From an uncultured Pelagibacteraceae bacterium (GTDB lineage: Bacteria; Pseudomonadota; Alphaproteobacteria; Pelagibacterales; Pelagibacteraceae): 64,000 nucleotides of DNA. The position numbers and the translations under genes are program-made. The notes under the pieces were generated by a model. It worked only from the letters and a program-made list of their open reading frames with translations, was not told where the DNA came from and did no database searches. This document shows, in pieces, positions 18,584 through 27,091 of this stretch (its first letter is position 1; each line of letters starts with the position of its first letter). Where the stretch lies: NCBI GenBank assembly GCA_902563575.1, contig CACEXV010000003.1, forward strand, positions 98,416 to 162,415, written 5' to 3'.

Positions 18584-20089
18584 TCACACTACAGGTTTTT
18601 TTATAAATGCCTTGTAAATTTGCCATCCTACAATCGCTAAAATCGTGAGCATGATGATCAAGGTTAAAGGTCTATCCCATAAAAAACTAAATGAGCCATC
18701 GCTTATCAATAGAGATCGTCTTAAATTTTCTTCCATTAGACCTCCCAAAACAAAAGCTAAAATTAAAGGTGGCATAGGAAAATCATACAATCTTAAAACC
18801 GTAGCTACAACCGCGATCCCTATCATCATGTATATGTCAAAGTTATTAAAGGACATTAAATAAATACCTGTTACAGAAAAGAATAAAATTAAGGGAATAA
18901 GAAAAGTTCTCGGTGTTGCAAGGACTCTGGCTATATAAGGAATTAAAGGAAGATTTAAAATCAACAAAATAACCATTCCTATATACATAGACATAATTAC
19001 GGACCAAAATATTTCAGGGTTAGTTTGATAAAGTCTGGGCCCGGGTTGAATACCAAAACCAAGCAATGCACCTAACATAACAGCAGTGGTTCCACTTCCA
19101 GGAATACCTAAAGTTAATAATGGAACGAAAGATCCAGAGCATGCTGCATTATTAGCTGTTTCTGGAGCAGATAATCCATTAACACTACCTTTACCAAATT
19201 TTTGCTTTTCTTCGTCATTAACAAAATTTCTTTCCATCCCATAAGCCAAGAAAGATGCAATCGTTGAACCAGCTCCAGGTAATACACCTATGATAAAACC
19301 CAATACCGAAGATCTAGGTATTGTAGTAATCATTTTTTTTGTCTCTGTCTTATCTAACTTAATTGAGCCAAGCTGAGACAAAGAAATTTGCTTAGCGACT
19401 CTGGTAGGATCATTCGCTTTAAATATAATTGTTAAAGCTTCACTCATTGCAAAAGTGGCCATTACAACTAAGACGAAACTAATACCGTCGGATAAATTCA
19501 TATTTTGAAATGTAAATCTTGGTATATCTGATAGTGTATCCTGACCGACACTTGCCAACATTAAACCTAAAACAACCATCATCATTGCTTTAAGAAAATG
19601 TCCTTTTGCTGAGAAAGCTGAAACAGCTGTAAGACCTAAAATCATTAATCCAAAATAATCAGGTGACCTAAAAGCTAAACTAACTTTTGATAAGCTTGGA
19701 GCAGCGATTAATAGAAATATTGCTGCAATTGTGCCTCCCGCAAATGAACTATAAGCAGCTATGGCTAAAGCTTTACCGGCCTTACCTTGTTGCGCCATTG
19801 GATATCCATCAAATGATGTTGCAACAGTTCCTGGAATTCCAGGAGCATTAATCAAAATTGAAGATGTTGATCCTCCAAAAACTGCCCCATAATAAACCCC
19901 GGCCATTAAAATTAAGCCTGTTGATGGTTCAAAACCATAAGTAATTGGTATCATCAATGCTATCGCAGTCATTGGTCCAAGGCCCGGTAACATTCCAATT
20001 ATAGTTCCAGCAAAACAACCTATCATAACCATCATTAAATTTTTAAATGAAAGTGCTGTTTCTAATCCTATTAATATCCCCTCGATCAT
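18584..20089 (-). CDS. tctA: Tripartite tricarboxylate transporter large membrane subunit
   Basis: A 501-residue TctA protein with about eleven to twelve helices. Family signatures are GCFAGTIIGMLPGLGPMTAIALMIPITYG (residues about 23-51) and NAPGIPGTVATSFDGYPMAQQGKAGKAL (about 87-114), with the second-half repeats GVLPGAGSTIASFLAYG and TLGIPGSGTTAVMLGALLGFGIQPGP. It forms the secondary carboxylate importer with TctB and TctC. It overlaps tctB by 4 bp. Confidence 0.96.
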   Translation of the reverse strand: MIEGILIGLETALSFKNLMMVMIGCFAGTIIGMLPGLGPMTAIALMIPITYGFEPSTGLILMAGVYYGAVFGGSTSSILINAPGIPGTVATSFDGYPMAQQGKAGKALAIAAYSSFAGGTIAAIFLLIAAPSLSKVSLAFRSPDYFGLMILGLTAVSAFSAKGHFLKAMMMVVLGLMLASVGQDTLSDIPRFTFQNMNLSDGISFVLVVMATFAMSEALTIIFKANDPTRVAKQISLSQLGSIKLDKTETKKMITTIPRSSVLGFIIGVLPGAGSTIASFLAYGMERNFVNDEEKQKFGKGSVNGLSAPETANNAACSGSFVPLLTLGIPGSGTTAVMLGALLGFGIQPGPRLYQTNPEIFWSVIMSMYIGMVILLILNLPLIPYIARVLATPRTFLIPLILFFSVTGIYLMSFNNFDIYMMIGIAVVATVLRLYDFPMPPLILAFVLGGLMEENLRRSLLISDGSFSFLWDRPLTLIIMLTILAIVGWQIYKAFIKKPVV

Positions 20090-20556
20090 CCCATTATTCC
20101 TATGTATTTTAAAAAAGGATCACGTAGATAAATATTTAAGAGTCCGTGCAAAAGATACATGAATACAGCCACGAATGGAAAAGATAACAAAAAAATCCAA
20201 ATCCATTTTCTTTCTCCTAATGCAATATAAGATAAAACCAAAAAAATTGAGGTTGATAAAAAATAACCTGCTCTTAAGATCGTAAGACCATATAAAATCA
20301 TAAGAATTACTAAAGTAATTGTTTTCTTATAATCTAAAACAGTTAAATCTACATTTGATGGTTTTGTCTCTGGTAAAACTATGTAAAGGCCAGAAAAAAA
20401 TAACCCAGCATATCCTAAATAAATTGGAAAAGTTTTTGCATTGAATGCTGCGTCTTCATCAAATGTAAAGACTTGAATTTGAAAAGCGTAATAAAGATAA
20501 AAACCTGAAAAAACAAAAAAGAGCAGTGAAATAATCTTTGAAGGACTAATATTCAC
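20086..20556 (-). CDS. tctB: Tripartite tricarboxylate transporter small membrane subunit
   Basis: A 156-residue protein with four hydrophobic helices in the TctB order, with the conserved AFNAKTFPIYLGYAGLFFSGLYIVLP region (residues about 38-63). It lies between tctC (18 bp away) and tctA (4-bp overlap), which secures the assignment. Required membrane partner of TctA; no catalytic residues are expected. Confidence 0.93.
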   Translation of the reverse strand: MNISPSKIISLLFFVFSGFYLYYAFQIQVFTFDEDAAFNAKTFPIYLGYAGLFFSGLYIVLPETKPSNVDLTVLDYKKTITLVILMILYGLTILRAGYFLSTSIFLVLSYIALGERKWIWIFLLSFPFVAVFMYLLHGLLNIYLRDPFLKYIGIMG

Positions 20557-20574
20557 TGCTCTTCCAATATTTAT

Positions 20575-21567
20575 TTATTTAATAACTCCTAAATTTTTAA
20601 GTAAACCAGTCATTTCAACTGTTTGTTTCTCCAAAAATTTAACGAATTTTTTGTCTGGGTTATAAATATTAACCCAAGCATTTCTTTTTCTAACTGCTTC
20701 CCATTCAGGTGTTTTTTGAACAGCACCTAACATTTTAGCAATTTTTGCTCTGTCAGCATCACTCATTCCAGGAGGGCCAAAAAATCCTCTCCAGTTTACG
20801 AAGATTGCATTAGTTCCTTGTTCTTTCAGAGTTGGAACGTCTGGGGCATCAGCAACTCTTTTAGGAGCTGTTATTCCAAGAATTTTGACCTGGTCTCTTG
20901 CACCCATTACTTCTCCCAAGCCTGTTGAAAGAATTTGTGTCTCACCAGATAAAAGTCCAGCTAATGCCTTACCACCTGCATCGTAAGGAATATAAACTAC
21001 ATCATTTGGATTTGCTCCTGCTTCTTTAAAAGCTAAAGCACCAATTAAATGGTCCATACTACCTCTTACAGAACCTCCTGCCATTTTAACTGACTTTGGA
21101 TTAGCTTTGTAAGCTGCAACTACATCTTTCCAACTGTTGTAAGGCGAGTCTTTGGCTGCAACTATTGCACCATAGTCTCCTATCACTCCAGCAATTGGAA
21201 CAACATCTCTGTATGATGTTACTTTAGCAGCATTTTTTTTGCTGACGTAACCAGAGTGTCTAGTTATCGATCTTAAAACTAAAGGTGTAGATTGAACTAG
21301 AATTGTTTCTGACGGTTTAGTATTTATCATATATGATAAAGCTTTTCCGCCACCACCACCTGACATATTCTCAAATGATGCACTTTTTAAAAAACCAGCT
21401 TTTGTTAATGCTTCACCAGTTCCTCTAGCAGTTCCGTCCCAACCACCACCAGCGCCACCGCCAATTACAAAATGTAATTTATCAATAGCAAAAGATGTTG
21501 TTGAAATTGAAGTTAAAAGAACGGCAGCAAATACCAAGCTAATCAATTTTTTGAATTTACTTAACAT
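20575..21567 (-). CDS. tctC: TctC-family periplasmic substrate-binding protein
   Basis: A 330-residue binding protein with a signal peptide (cleavage after SFA, about residue 27). The TctC/BugT fold is seen in FVIGGGAGGGWDGTARGTGEALTKAG (residues about 33-58), VVPIAGVIGDYGAIVAAKDSPY and VYIPYDAGGKALAGLLSGETQ. It is tctC-first in the order CBA and has its own likely promoter and a strong Shine-Dalgarno (GGGGGAAAT). Ligands of this family are carboxylates. The adjacent GlaH-type gene makes glutarate or a related C5 acid an attractive candidate, but this is inference. Confidence 0.94.
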   Translation of the reverse strand: MLSKFKKLISLVFAAVLLTSISTTSFAIDKLHFVIGGGAGGGWDGTARGTGEALTKAGFLKSASFENMSGGGGGKALSYMINTKPSETILVQSTPLVLRSITRHSGYVSKKNAAKVTSYRDVVPIAGVIGDYGAIVAAKDSPYNSWKDVVAAYKANPKSVKMAGGSVRGSMDHLIGALAFKEAGANPNDVVYIPYDAGGKALAGLLSGETQILSTGLGEVMGARDQVKILGITAPKRVADAPDVPTLKEQGTNAIFVNWRGFFGPPGMSDADRAKIAKMLGAVQKTPEWEAVRKRNAWVNIYNPDKKFVKFLEKQTVEMTGLLKNLGVIK

Positions 21568-21593
21568 ATTTCCCCCGTTTGTTAATTTTGTTA

Positions 21594-21622
21594 ATTAAAT
21601 TCAATTAAATAATTAGAGTCAA
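21594..21622 (-). promoter_or_regulatory. Candidate sigma-70 promoter for tctCBA
   Basis: On the minus strand TTGACT (21622-21617) and TTTAAT (21599-21594) are separated by 17 bases, leaving a leader of about 20 bases before the tctC ATG. It lies in the 72-bp gap behind the GlaH-type gene. It would let tctCBA be expressed separately from the upstream liv-azl unit. Confidence 0.5.
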
Positions 21623-21639
21623 CACTCTAAATTAAAAAT

Positions 21640-22536
21640 TTAGTGAGAAAAAACGCCTCTAATTCTTAACAATTCTCTTGATAAACCCGAGTGCTTTTTA
21701 AATGCTTTCCTGCCATGTAGCCAGAAGTAGTTGTTAGAGAAAATTGTAGAGCCGACGGTTAAAGGAAATATAACTTTATTTTTGCTTTCCTCTAATGCAT
21801 CTGAGAGTTTTTGTAAATATAATCCTTGTTTCATATTTTTTGGCTCTGGAAATTGGTCAATGTAAGATATAATTGGTTTGCCATTAGTATCATCTTTAAA
21901 AACAGGATGTTCAACTTTATAATCAACATTCTTACTTTTTGGTGAGCTCCAAACGAAATTCTCTCTTCCCACAGGATCTTTACTTAATTCATCAAGATAC
22001 TCCCAGTCATCTAAATGTAATATTACACTCTCACCCCCTGAGACATTGGTTTCTTCCATTTTTGTCATAATTAACCAGTCAGTTTTTTCTTTCACATATG
22101 TTCCGTCAGTATGCAAATCTAAATTAGAATATGCTTTTCTTAAGTAAGAGTCGCTACTATCTGTATGCTTAACCTCAAATCTAGCGTAATATTTGCCTGT
22201 CATTGAGTCAAAATTTGGCAGTCCAACTAAGTAAGCTAAACAAGTAGAAAGTTTTACCAAAAACTCTTTGTCAAATTTCTTATCCTTAATTTCGGGCTGA
22301 ACTATAACAGTTCCTGAATTTCGGTCCTTCAAAATTTTGTTTAATTTTTTGCTTAATTCACCTTTGAAACAATCATCTAAGGTTTTGGCAATAGTAAATC
22401 TAGAGAAAGGTTTGTATTCTAATGACGTAATTGAATGTTTCTTAAAAGGAAAAATAAGTTTATCTAAATCTTGCTCTTTTAGATTTACTATCTTTACTCT
22501 TTTTGATTTTTCATGGTCTAAAATATTTATGCTCAT
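21640..22536 (-). CDS. glaH: CsiD/GlaH-type glutarate 2-hydroxylase
   Basis: A 298-residue Fe(II)/2-oxoglutarate-dependent dioxygenase. The metal triad starts with LDLHTDGT (His and Asp, about residues 139-141) and the distal His is in NNYFWLHGRKAFKKHSGLSRELLRIRG near the C-terminus. KHTDSSDSYLRKAYSN, MTKMEETNVSGGESVILHLDDWEYLD and ISYIDQFPEPKNMKQG match the CsiD family, which converts glutarate to L-2-hydroxyglutarate. Slightly shorter than the E. coli protein (about 325). It overlaps azlD by 4 bp and precedes tctCBA. No L-2-hydroxyglutarate oxidase gene is seen in the window. Confidence 0.87.
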   Translation of the reverse strand: MSINILDHEKSKRVKIVNLKEQDLDKLIFPFKKHSITSLEYKPFSRFTIAKTLDDCFKGELSKKLNKILKDRNSGTVIVQPEIKDKKFDKEFLVKLSTCLAYLVGLPNFDSMTGKYYARFEVKHTDSSDSYLRKAYSNLDLHTDGTYVKEKTDWLIMTKMEETNVSGGESVILHLDDWEYLDELSKDPVGRENFVWSSPKSKNVDYKVEHPVFKDDTNGKPIISYIDQFPEPKNMKQGLYLQKLSDALEESKNKVIFPLTVGSTIFSNNYFWLHGRKAFKKHSGLSRELLRIRGVFSH

Positions 22537-22871
22537 AAGCTATTTAGTGTTGAAAGAAGTATAGCAGATATTAAGGTTGGTATGACAAGATTTTTTTTGC
22601 TTATTATAAATAAAGCGATGCAGAGAAAAAAAACAATTAGCCTAATTATTAGCTCAGATTCAGCTAATACTCCTGCTGGATAAATGATCATCCTTCCTAA
22701 TAATGCGGCTAAAGTAGAATAAGCTACGCAATTAAACCATTTGAAAATTTTCGATTTTGTGCTCACTCTCTCGGAGGTAATGACTCCCATAAATCTCGAT
22801 ATATAGGTTGCTGCTGAAGTTGCTACAATAGCAAGTATTATAATTTGACTACTTGCCATTATTTTCTCCAA
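22533..22871 (-). CDS. azlD: AzlD-family small membrane subunit
   Basis: A 112-residue protein with four hydrophobic helices. ATYISRFMGVI near residue 20 and WFNCVAYSTLAALLGRMI (residues about 45-62) match AzlD. AzlCD complexes export branched-chain amino acids or related compounds. It overlaps azlC by 23 bp and the GlaH-type gene by 4 bp. The 23-bp overlap depends on the first ATG; a later start is possible but would cut into the first helix. Confidence 0.88.
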   Translation of the reverse strand: MEKIMASSQIIILAIVATSAATYISRFMGVITSERVSTKSKIFKWFNCVAYSTLAALLGRMIIYPAGVLAESELIIRLIVFFLCIALFIISKKNLVIPTLISAILLSTLNSL

Positions 22872-23553
22872 TCAAAAATGCTATTGAACCTGAAATTAGA
22901 CCGGCAAATAAGAGAGACCATTCAGCAGAAAATAAAAAGATAATAGGCCCCAATACTGTTCCTAATATAACTGAAATTGAAACAGATAAATTTTTCATAG
23001 CTCCAATCATCATACAAAAAAAGTAAATAGGGTTAACAATTGCTAATCCGATCAACATATCTTTATTAAGTAAATCAGCTCCTAAAAATCCAATTAGTGT
23101 CATTAAAATTGCTGTCGACCAGGTACCAATTCCAATTCCGATCCAAAAATCTATTCGATGTTTCTTATCTATTTCTTTGTAACCATCTTTTGCGATTAAC
23201 CACGAAGTTACCGCTAAGAAATGACAAGACAAATAATATTTCCATTTTGGTTGTGACTTATGGTCAAGTAATGGAAATAGGGAGACTGTCATAGGGTAAA
23301 GTCTAAAATTAACCAACCATACGGCTATAAAAATATTTAATATTGATGCTCCAAGTAACAATGACTCTGCCATAACAAGTTGACCCGGCAAAGCATAGGT
23401 GAAAAAACTTGAAGCTGCACTTTGTTGAATATTAAATCCAGCATCTTTCAGTAAAGCTCCTAACGCAATGAAACAAGCTGACAAAGGTATTGCCGGACTT
23501 CTAGCACCTTTTAAACATTTAAGACCTGTAAATAAAGCTTGAGAGTTAATCAT
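22849..23553 (-). CDS. azlC: AzlC-family branched-chain amino-acid exporter
   Basis: A 234-residue membrane protein of the AzlC family, the large subunit of AzlCD. GLKCLKGARSPAIPLSACFIALGALLKDAGF at the N-terminus, and LPGQLVMAESLLLGASILNIFIAVWLVNFRLYPMTVSLFPLL (residues about 54-95), are family-typical. It overlaps the upstream LivF by 4 bp, so an exporter-type gene pair is embedded behind an ABC importer. The balance between uptake and efflux is inference. Confidence 0.9.
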   Translation of the reverse strand: MINSQALFTGLKCLKGARSPAIPLSACFIALGALLKDAGFNIQQSAASSFFTYALPGQLVMAESLLLGASILNIFIAVWLVNFRLYPMTVSLFPLLDHKSQPKWKYYLSCHFLAVTSWLIAKDGYKEIDKKHRIDFWIGIGIGTWSTAILMTLIGFLGADLLNKDMLIGLAIVNPIYFFCMMIGAMKNLSVSISVILGTVLGPIIFLFSAEWSLLFAGLISGSIAFLIGENNGK

Positions 23554-24335
23554 CCACCAAGGAATAATCTTCCTACATCTGGATTTTTTAAAAGATCATC
23601 ACCTTTACCTGCGATTGCAGTTTGACCTGATACTAAAACATACCCTATATCTGCAAACTCCAGGCCTTTCTTTGCATTTTGTTCTACAAGTATAATTGTT
23701 TTTTTTTCAGTCTTTTGAAGATCTTCTAAAATTTCAAATACCATACCAATATATTTTGGTTCTAATCCAATTGAAGGCTCATCAACAAGTAACACTGATG
23801 GTTTCATTACTAAAGCTCTAGAAATCTCTAATAATCTTCTCTCTCCGCCCGATAAAACTTTAGCTGGTTGATTTCTTCTATTTCTTAATCTCTCATACTT
23901 TTCAAAAATTCTCTCAGCTTCTTCATAAGCCTCATCTTGTTTATCTTTAATGTATCCTCCCATTAAAAGATTTTCTTCAACTGTCATATCAGGGAAAACA
24001 GAATTATCTTGTAAAATATATGCAATCCCCACTTTATTTAATTTTTGGGCCGGGGTTAGCTTTGTAATTTCATTACCGTCCAATTCAATTTTTCCGTCAA
24101 AAATATTTGTGAAACCATATATAGAATGTAGAATTGTAGATTTTCCTGCTCCGTTAGGTCCAATGAGGCACAGCGATTGTGCTTTGCTTACTGTTAAATC
24201 AAATTTATGTAAAATTTCCATTTTTCCATAACCCGCATTTAATCCTCTAATAGTTAAATGAACATTGTCAGGTGAGAGTTTATTTAATTCGTCTAACCCT
24301 GGTGCTTTTCCCAAAACATCGTACTGATTTGCCAT
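23550..24335 (-). CDS. livF: LivF-type ABC transporter ATPase (second system)
   Basis: A 261-residue ABC ATPase with Walker A GPNGAGKST (about residue 58), signature LSGGERRLLEISRAL and Walker B VLLVDEPSIGLEPK. Compared with the first LivF it has an extra roughly 25-residue N-terminal extension (MANQYDVLGKAPGLDELNKL) of unknown role. It overlaps livG2 by one base and azlC by 4 bp. Powers the second Liv-type importer. Confidence 0.93.
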   Translation of the reverse strand: MANQYDVLGKAPGLDELNKLSPDNVHLTIRGLNAGYGKMEILHKFDLTVSKAQSLCLIGPNGAGKSTILHSIYGFTNIFDGKIELDGNEITKLTPAQKLNKVGIAYILQDNSVFPDMTVEENLLMGGYIKDKQDEAYEEAERIFEKYERLRNRRNQPAKVLSGGERRLLEISRALVMKPSVLLVDEPSIGLEPKYIGMVFEILEDLQKTEKKTIILVEQNAKKGLEFADIGYVLVSGQTAIAGKGDDLLKNPDVGRLFLGG

Positions 24336-25069
24336 TACTGTGCTCCTAGATAAGCGTCCACAACTCGCTTATCATTTTTAATTTGATTTGGTGATCCTTC
24401 TGCTAGCATTTTTCCATGAGCAAGACAGAATATTTTTTGAGCTAAGCTCATTATTACTCTCATATTGTGTTCAATAACTAATAAAGTTATTCCATAATCT
24501 TTATTTATTTTAATTAATCTATCAATAATCCCGTTAATTAAAGTCGGATTTATTCCTGCAGTTGGTTCGTCTAGTAAAAGCATTTTTGGCTCATTCATGA
24601 GAGCCATGGCTAGTTCAAGTAATTTTTGTTGTCCAAATGATAAGTCTCCCGCTCTTAAATTTCTTTTCTGATAAAGCCCTACAAAGTTAAGAAGACTTTC
24701 TGCTTTTTCTGTCAATTCTGTTGGCACTTTTGCAAAAATAAATCCGGAGTCGCTAGCTTTATGACTAATAAGCATATTTTCTACGCAATTAAGTTTCGAA
24801 TAAATTCGTGTTTGTTGAAAAGTTCTTAATAAGCCAAGTTTTGCTACTGCTGGTACAGGCATTTCAGAAACCTCAGTATTGTCAAAAATAATAGATCCTT
24901 GATCTATTGGGTGAGTGCCTACAATTGAGTTAAATAAAGTGGTTTTACCAGAACCGTTTGGTCCTATTAAACCAACTATTGATCCCTGCTCTACTGAAAC
25001 AGATATATCTACGTTGGCTTGAACACCACCAAAAGATTTACTTACATTTTTTACTTCTAGAATACTCAT
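24335..25069 (-). CDS. livG: LivG-type ABC transporter ATPase (second system)
   Basis: A 244-residue ABC ATPase with Walker A GPNGSGKTT (about residue 36), LRTFQQTRIYSKLNCVENML (LivG-type Q-loop region), signature LSFGQQKLLELAMAL and Walker B MLLLDEPTAGINP. The C-terminal VVDAYLGAQ is the LivG ending. It overlaps livM2 by 4 bp and livF2 by 1 bp. Confidence 0.94.
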   Translation of the reverse strand: MSILEVKNVSKSFGGVQANVDISVSVEQGSIVGLIGPNGSGKTTLFNSIVGTHPIDQGSIIFDNTEVSEMPVPAVAKLGLLRTFQQTRIYSKLNCVENMLISHKASDSGFIFAKVPTELTEKAESLLNFVGLYQKRNLRAGDLSFGQQKLLELAMALMNEPKMLLLDEPTAGINPTLINGIIDRLIKINKDYGITLLVIEHNMRVIMSLAQKIFCLAHGKMLAEGSPNQIKNDKRVVDAYLGAQ

Positions 25070-26130
25070 TTTAGTTCCACCTGCGCTTTACGATCTTTTT
25101 CATCAATTACTTCACCAAATCTTTCAGGATATTTTTCTCTTAACCAACCCATTAGTCCCTCAGGGAAATAAATTACAATTACTACAATTAAAACTCCTAA
25201 AGCAACGTATTGCCAACCTAAGATTAAAGTCCAGAAACCCTCTTTTAAAAAATGGAATAAGGTTGCACCAATAACCGGTCCCCATAAAGTTCCTTTACCT
25301 CCTAGAATTGCCATTAAGACCATAAACACTCCCATTTCTCTTCCATCAAAAGCAACATCTGTTGAGTCTATGTAACCAATTAGTCCACCCATTATTCCTC
25401 CGGCAAGACCAGCAAAAAAAGCGGACACCATCCATCCGACAATTTTATATTTCATTGTTTGAATACCCATCGCTTCAGCCTTATCTTCATTGTCTCTTAT
25501 TGCATTTAAAATTAATTTGAATCTAGATCCATAAATCCATTTGATAAAAACAAATGTGCCAATTAATAAAACAAAACTTAAAAAATAGAAAAAATCTCCT
25601 CTAGCTCCAGGATCAACTATATCTTTAGGAAACGGAGGTGTAGTAAAGCCCTGGCCTGCTCCAATGATTTCAATACCTCCAGCAATTTCACCTGCGGCAA
25701 TACCTAAGCCTAAAGTACAAATAGCAAAATAGTGACCTCTTAATCCTAAAATTGCGTAACCAATAGCACCTGCAATAATGGTTGGGACTAAAGCTGCTAC
25801 CAATAAACCAACGCCCATTCCTTGAAAATATTGAGATGTAGTATGCACAAATGTTTTTTCACCACCGCTTTCCGTCCATTCTGCTAATGGAAAAAACATA
25901 CCAACTTGAACCGATGCAGTTAAATACATTCCAAGACCGTAAAAAAGAATATTTCCAAAAGTATTATAACCCATTTCTCCGCCTTGCAGATTCCATGTCA
26001 TTGCTAATACAATTAAAACACAAAGTATTGTTAACTGAACTTTAAAACCTGGGAACAAAAATGGAGCGGCTAATCCTAAGATAATTAAGCCAGAATATAA
26101 TAATAGGTCTTTTTGTTTTACTTTATTCAT
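25066..26130 (-). CDS. livM: LivM-type ABC transporter permease (second system)
   Basis: A 354-residue inner-membrane permease. It has the LivM features GYNTFGNILFYGLGMYLTA, LGLRGHYFAICTLGLGIAAGEIAGG and ILNAIRDNEDKAEAMGIQT (coupling loop). The C-terminal tail (LREKYPERFGEVIDEKDRKAQ) is hydrophilic and cytoplasmic. One base separates it from livH2. Confidence 0.94.
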   Translation of the reverse strand: MNKVKQKDLLLYSGLIILGLAAPFLFPGFKVQLTILCVLIVLAMTWNLQGGEMGYNTFGNILFYGLGMYLTASVQVGMFFPLAEWTESGGEKTFVHTTSQYFQGMGVGLLVAALVPTIIAGAIGYAILGLRGHYFAICTLGLGIAAGEIAGGIEIIGAGQGFTTPPFPKDIVDPGARGDFFYFLSFVLLIGTFVFIKWIYGSRFKLILNAIRDNEDKAEAMGIQTMKYKIVGWMVSAFFAGLAGGIMGGLIGYIDSTDVAFDGREMGVFMVLMAILGGKGTLWGPVIGATLFHFLKEGFWTLILGWQYVALGVLIVVIVIYFPEGLMGWLREKYPERFGEVIDEKDRKAQVELK

Positions 26131-27024
26131 TTATTTTAAATACTCTCTTTTCTTTGATAATTTAAATCTTCTATATACCAAGATGAAAACTAGCAGCATA
26201 AACACTGCTCCAATTCTAAATTCTGTTCCTAAAATATAGTCTGCAAACTCTTCAAATAATCCTAATCCCATTCCAGAAATCGCTACCGCAGGTAAATTTC
26301 CTAGACCTGCAACAATCACTATCATGAAAGATCTTACTGTATAAGGAAGACCTACATATGGGTGCAGGGTAAGTGTAATTGCAATTAAAGCACCAGCAAT
26401 TCCACACAATGCTGCGTTTATACCAAAAGTTGCCGCATAAACTTTTTCTGTATCAACACCTAAAATTTTTGCTGCTCTAGCATTTTGCGCTGTAGCTCTA
26501 ATAGCTCGTCCAAGTCTAGATTTTTTCATATATATTACTAAAGCGATTGCATATAAAATACTTACTACTGCAGAGAAAATTTTTGAATTAGGTAACGTTA
26601 CTGAATTATCAAATAACATTGTTGTTCCGTACTCTGATTGAGCAACAACAACATCTGCGCCAAAAATAAAATTCATTAATTGTTGAAATATTATAGCGAT
26701 ACCAAAAGTTGCTAAAATTGAGATAAATAAATCCCGATCTACGACTTTATTAATTACTAACTTATAAAGTGCCCATCCAACAAAAAACATTATAATTGGA
26801 GAAACAATAACGCCCCATGCTGGGTGAATTCCAGCTAAATACATCGTATAAGCGATATAACCTCCAAGAATTACAAGGTCTCCTTGAGCAATATTTATTA
26901 TATTCATTACTCCCCATTGCAGAGCCATACCGTAGGCAATTAAAGCAAATAAAATACCTAGAAGAATTCCGTCCAGAGAAGCCTGAACCATAAGGATTGG
27001 AGCTTTAAAAATAAGAAAGTCCAT
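26131..27024 (-). CDS. livH: LivH-type ABC transporter permease (second system)
   Basis: A 297-residue permease with LDGILLGILFALIAYGMALQWGVMNIINIAQGDLVILGGYIAY (residues about 17-59), the LivH hallmark, and RATAQNARAAKILGVDTE as the ATPase-coupling loop. It is separated from the binding-protein gene by 67 bp that contains a strong hairpin. Partner of LivM2 in the second Liv-type importer. Confidence 0.94.
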   Translation of the reverse strand: MDFLIFKAPILMVQASLDGILLGILFALIAYGMALQWGVMNIINIAQGDLVILGGYIAYTMYLAGIHPAWGVIVSPIIMFFVGWALYKLVINKVVDRDLFISILATFGIAIIFQQLMNFIFGADVVVAQSEYGTTMLFDNSVTLPNSKIFSAVVSILYAIALVIYMKKSRLGRAIRATAQNARAAKILGVDTEKVYAATFGINAALCGIAGALIAITLTLHPYVGLPYTVRSFMIVIVAGLGNLPAVAISGMGLGLFEEFADYILGTEFRIGAVFMLLVFILVYRRFKLSKKREYLK

Positions 27025-27050
27025 AAAAACTTAAAACTTATAAAAGAAAA

Positions 27051-27071
27051 GCCCCCTAAATACTAGGGGGC
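27051..27071 (-). terminator. Intra-operon hairpin between binding protein and permease
   Basis: An 8-bp perfect stem (GCCCCCTA, loop AATAC, TAGGGGGC), followed on the minus strand by TTTTCTTTTA, sits between the binding-protein stop and livH2. It looks like a partial terminator or 3'-end stabiliser that yields more binding protein than permease. The downstream liv genes have no other visible promoter, so read-through is expected. Confidence 0.8.
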
Positions 27072-27091
27072 ATTTCAAATCTAATTAGATA

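Noticed and set aside
18449..18640. A 63-codon plus-strand ORF in the gap between the outer-membrane-like gene and tctA
   Set aside because: It runs into the tctA coding region on the other strand, has no Shine-Dalgarno or family resemblance, and much of the gap is AT-rich leader of the outer-membrane-like gene.
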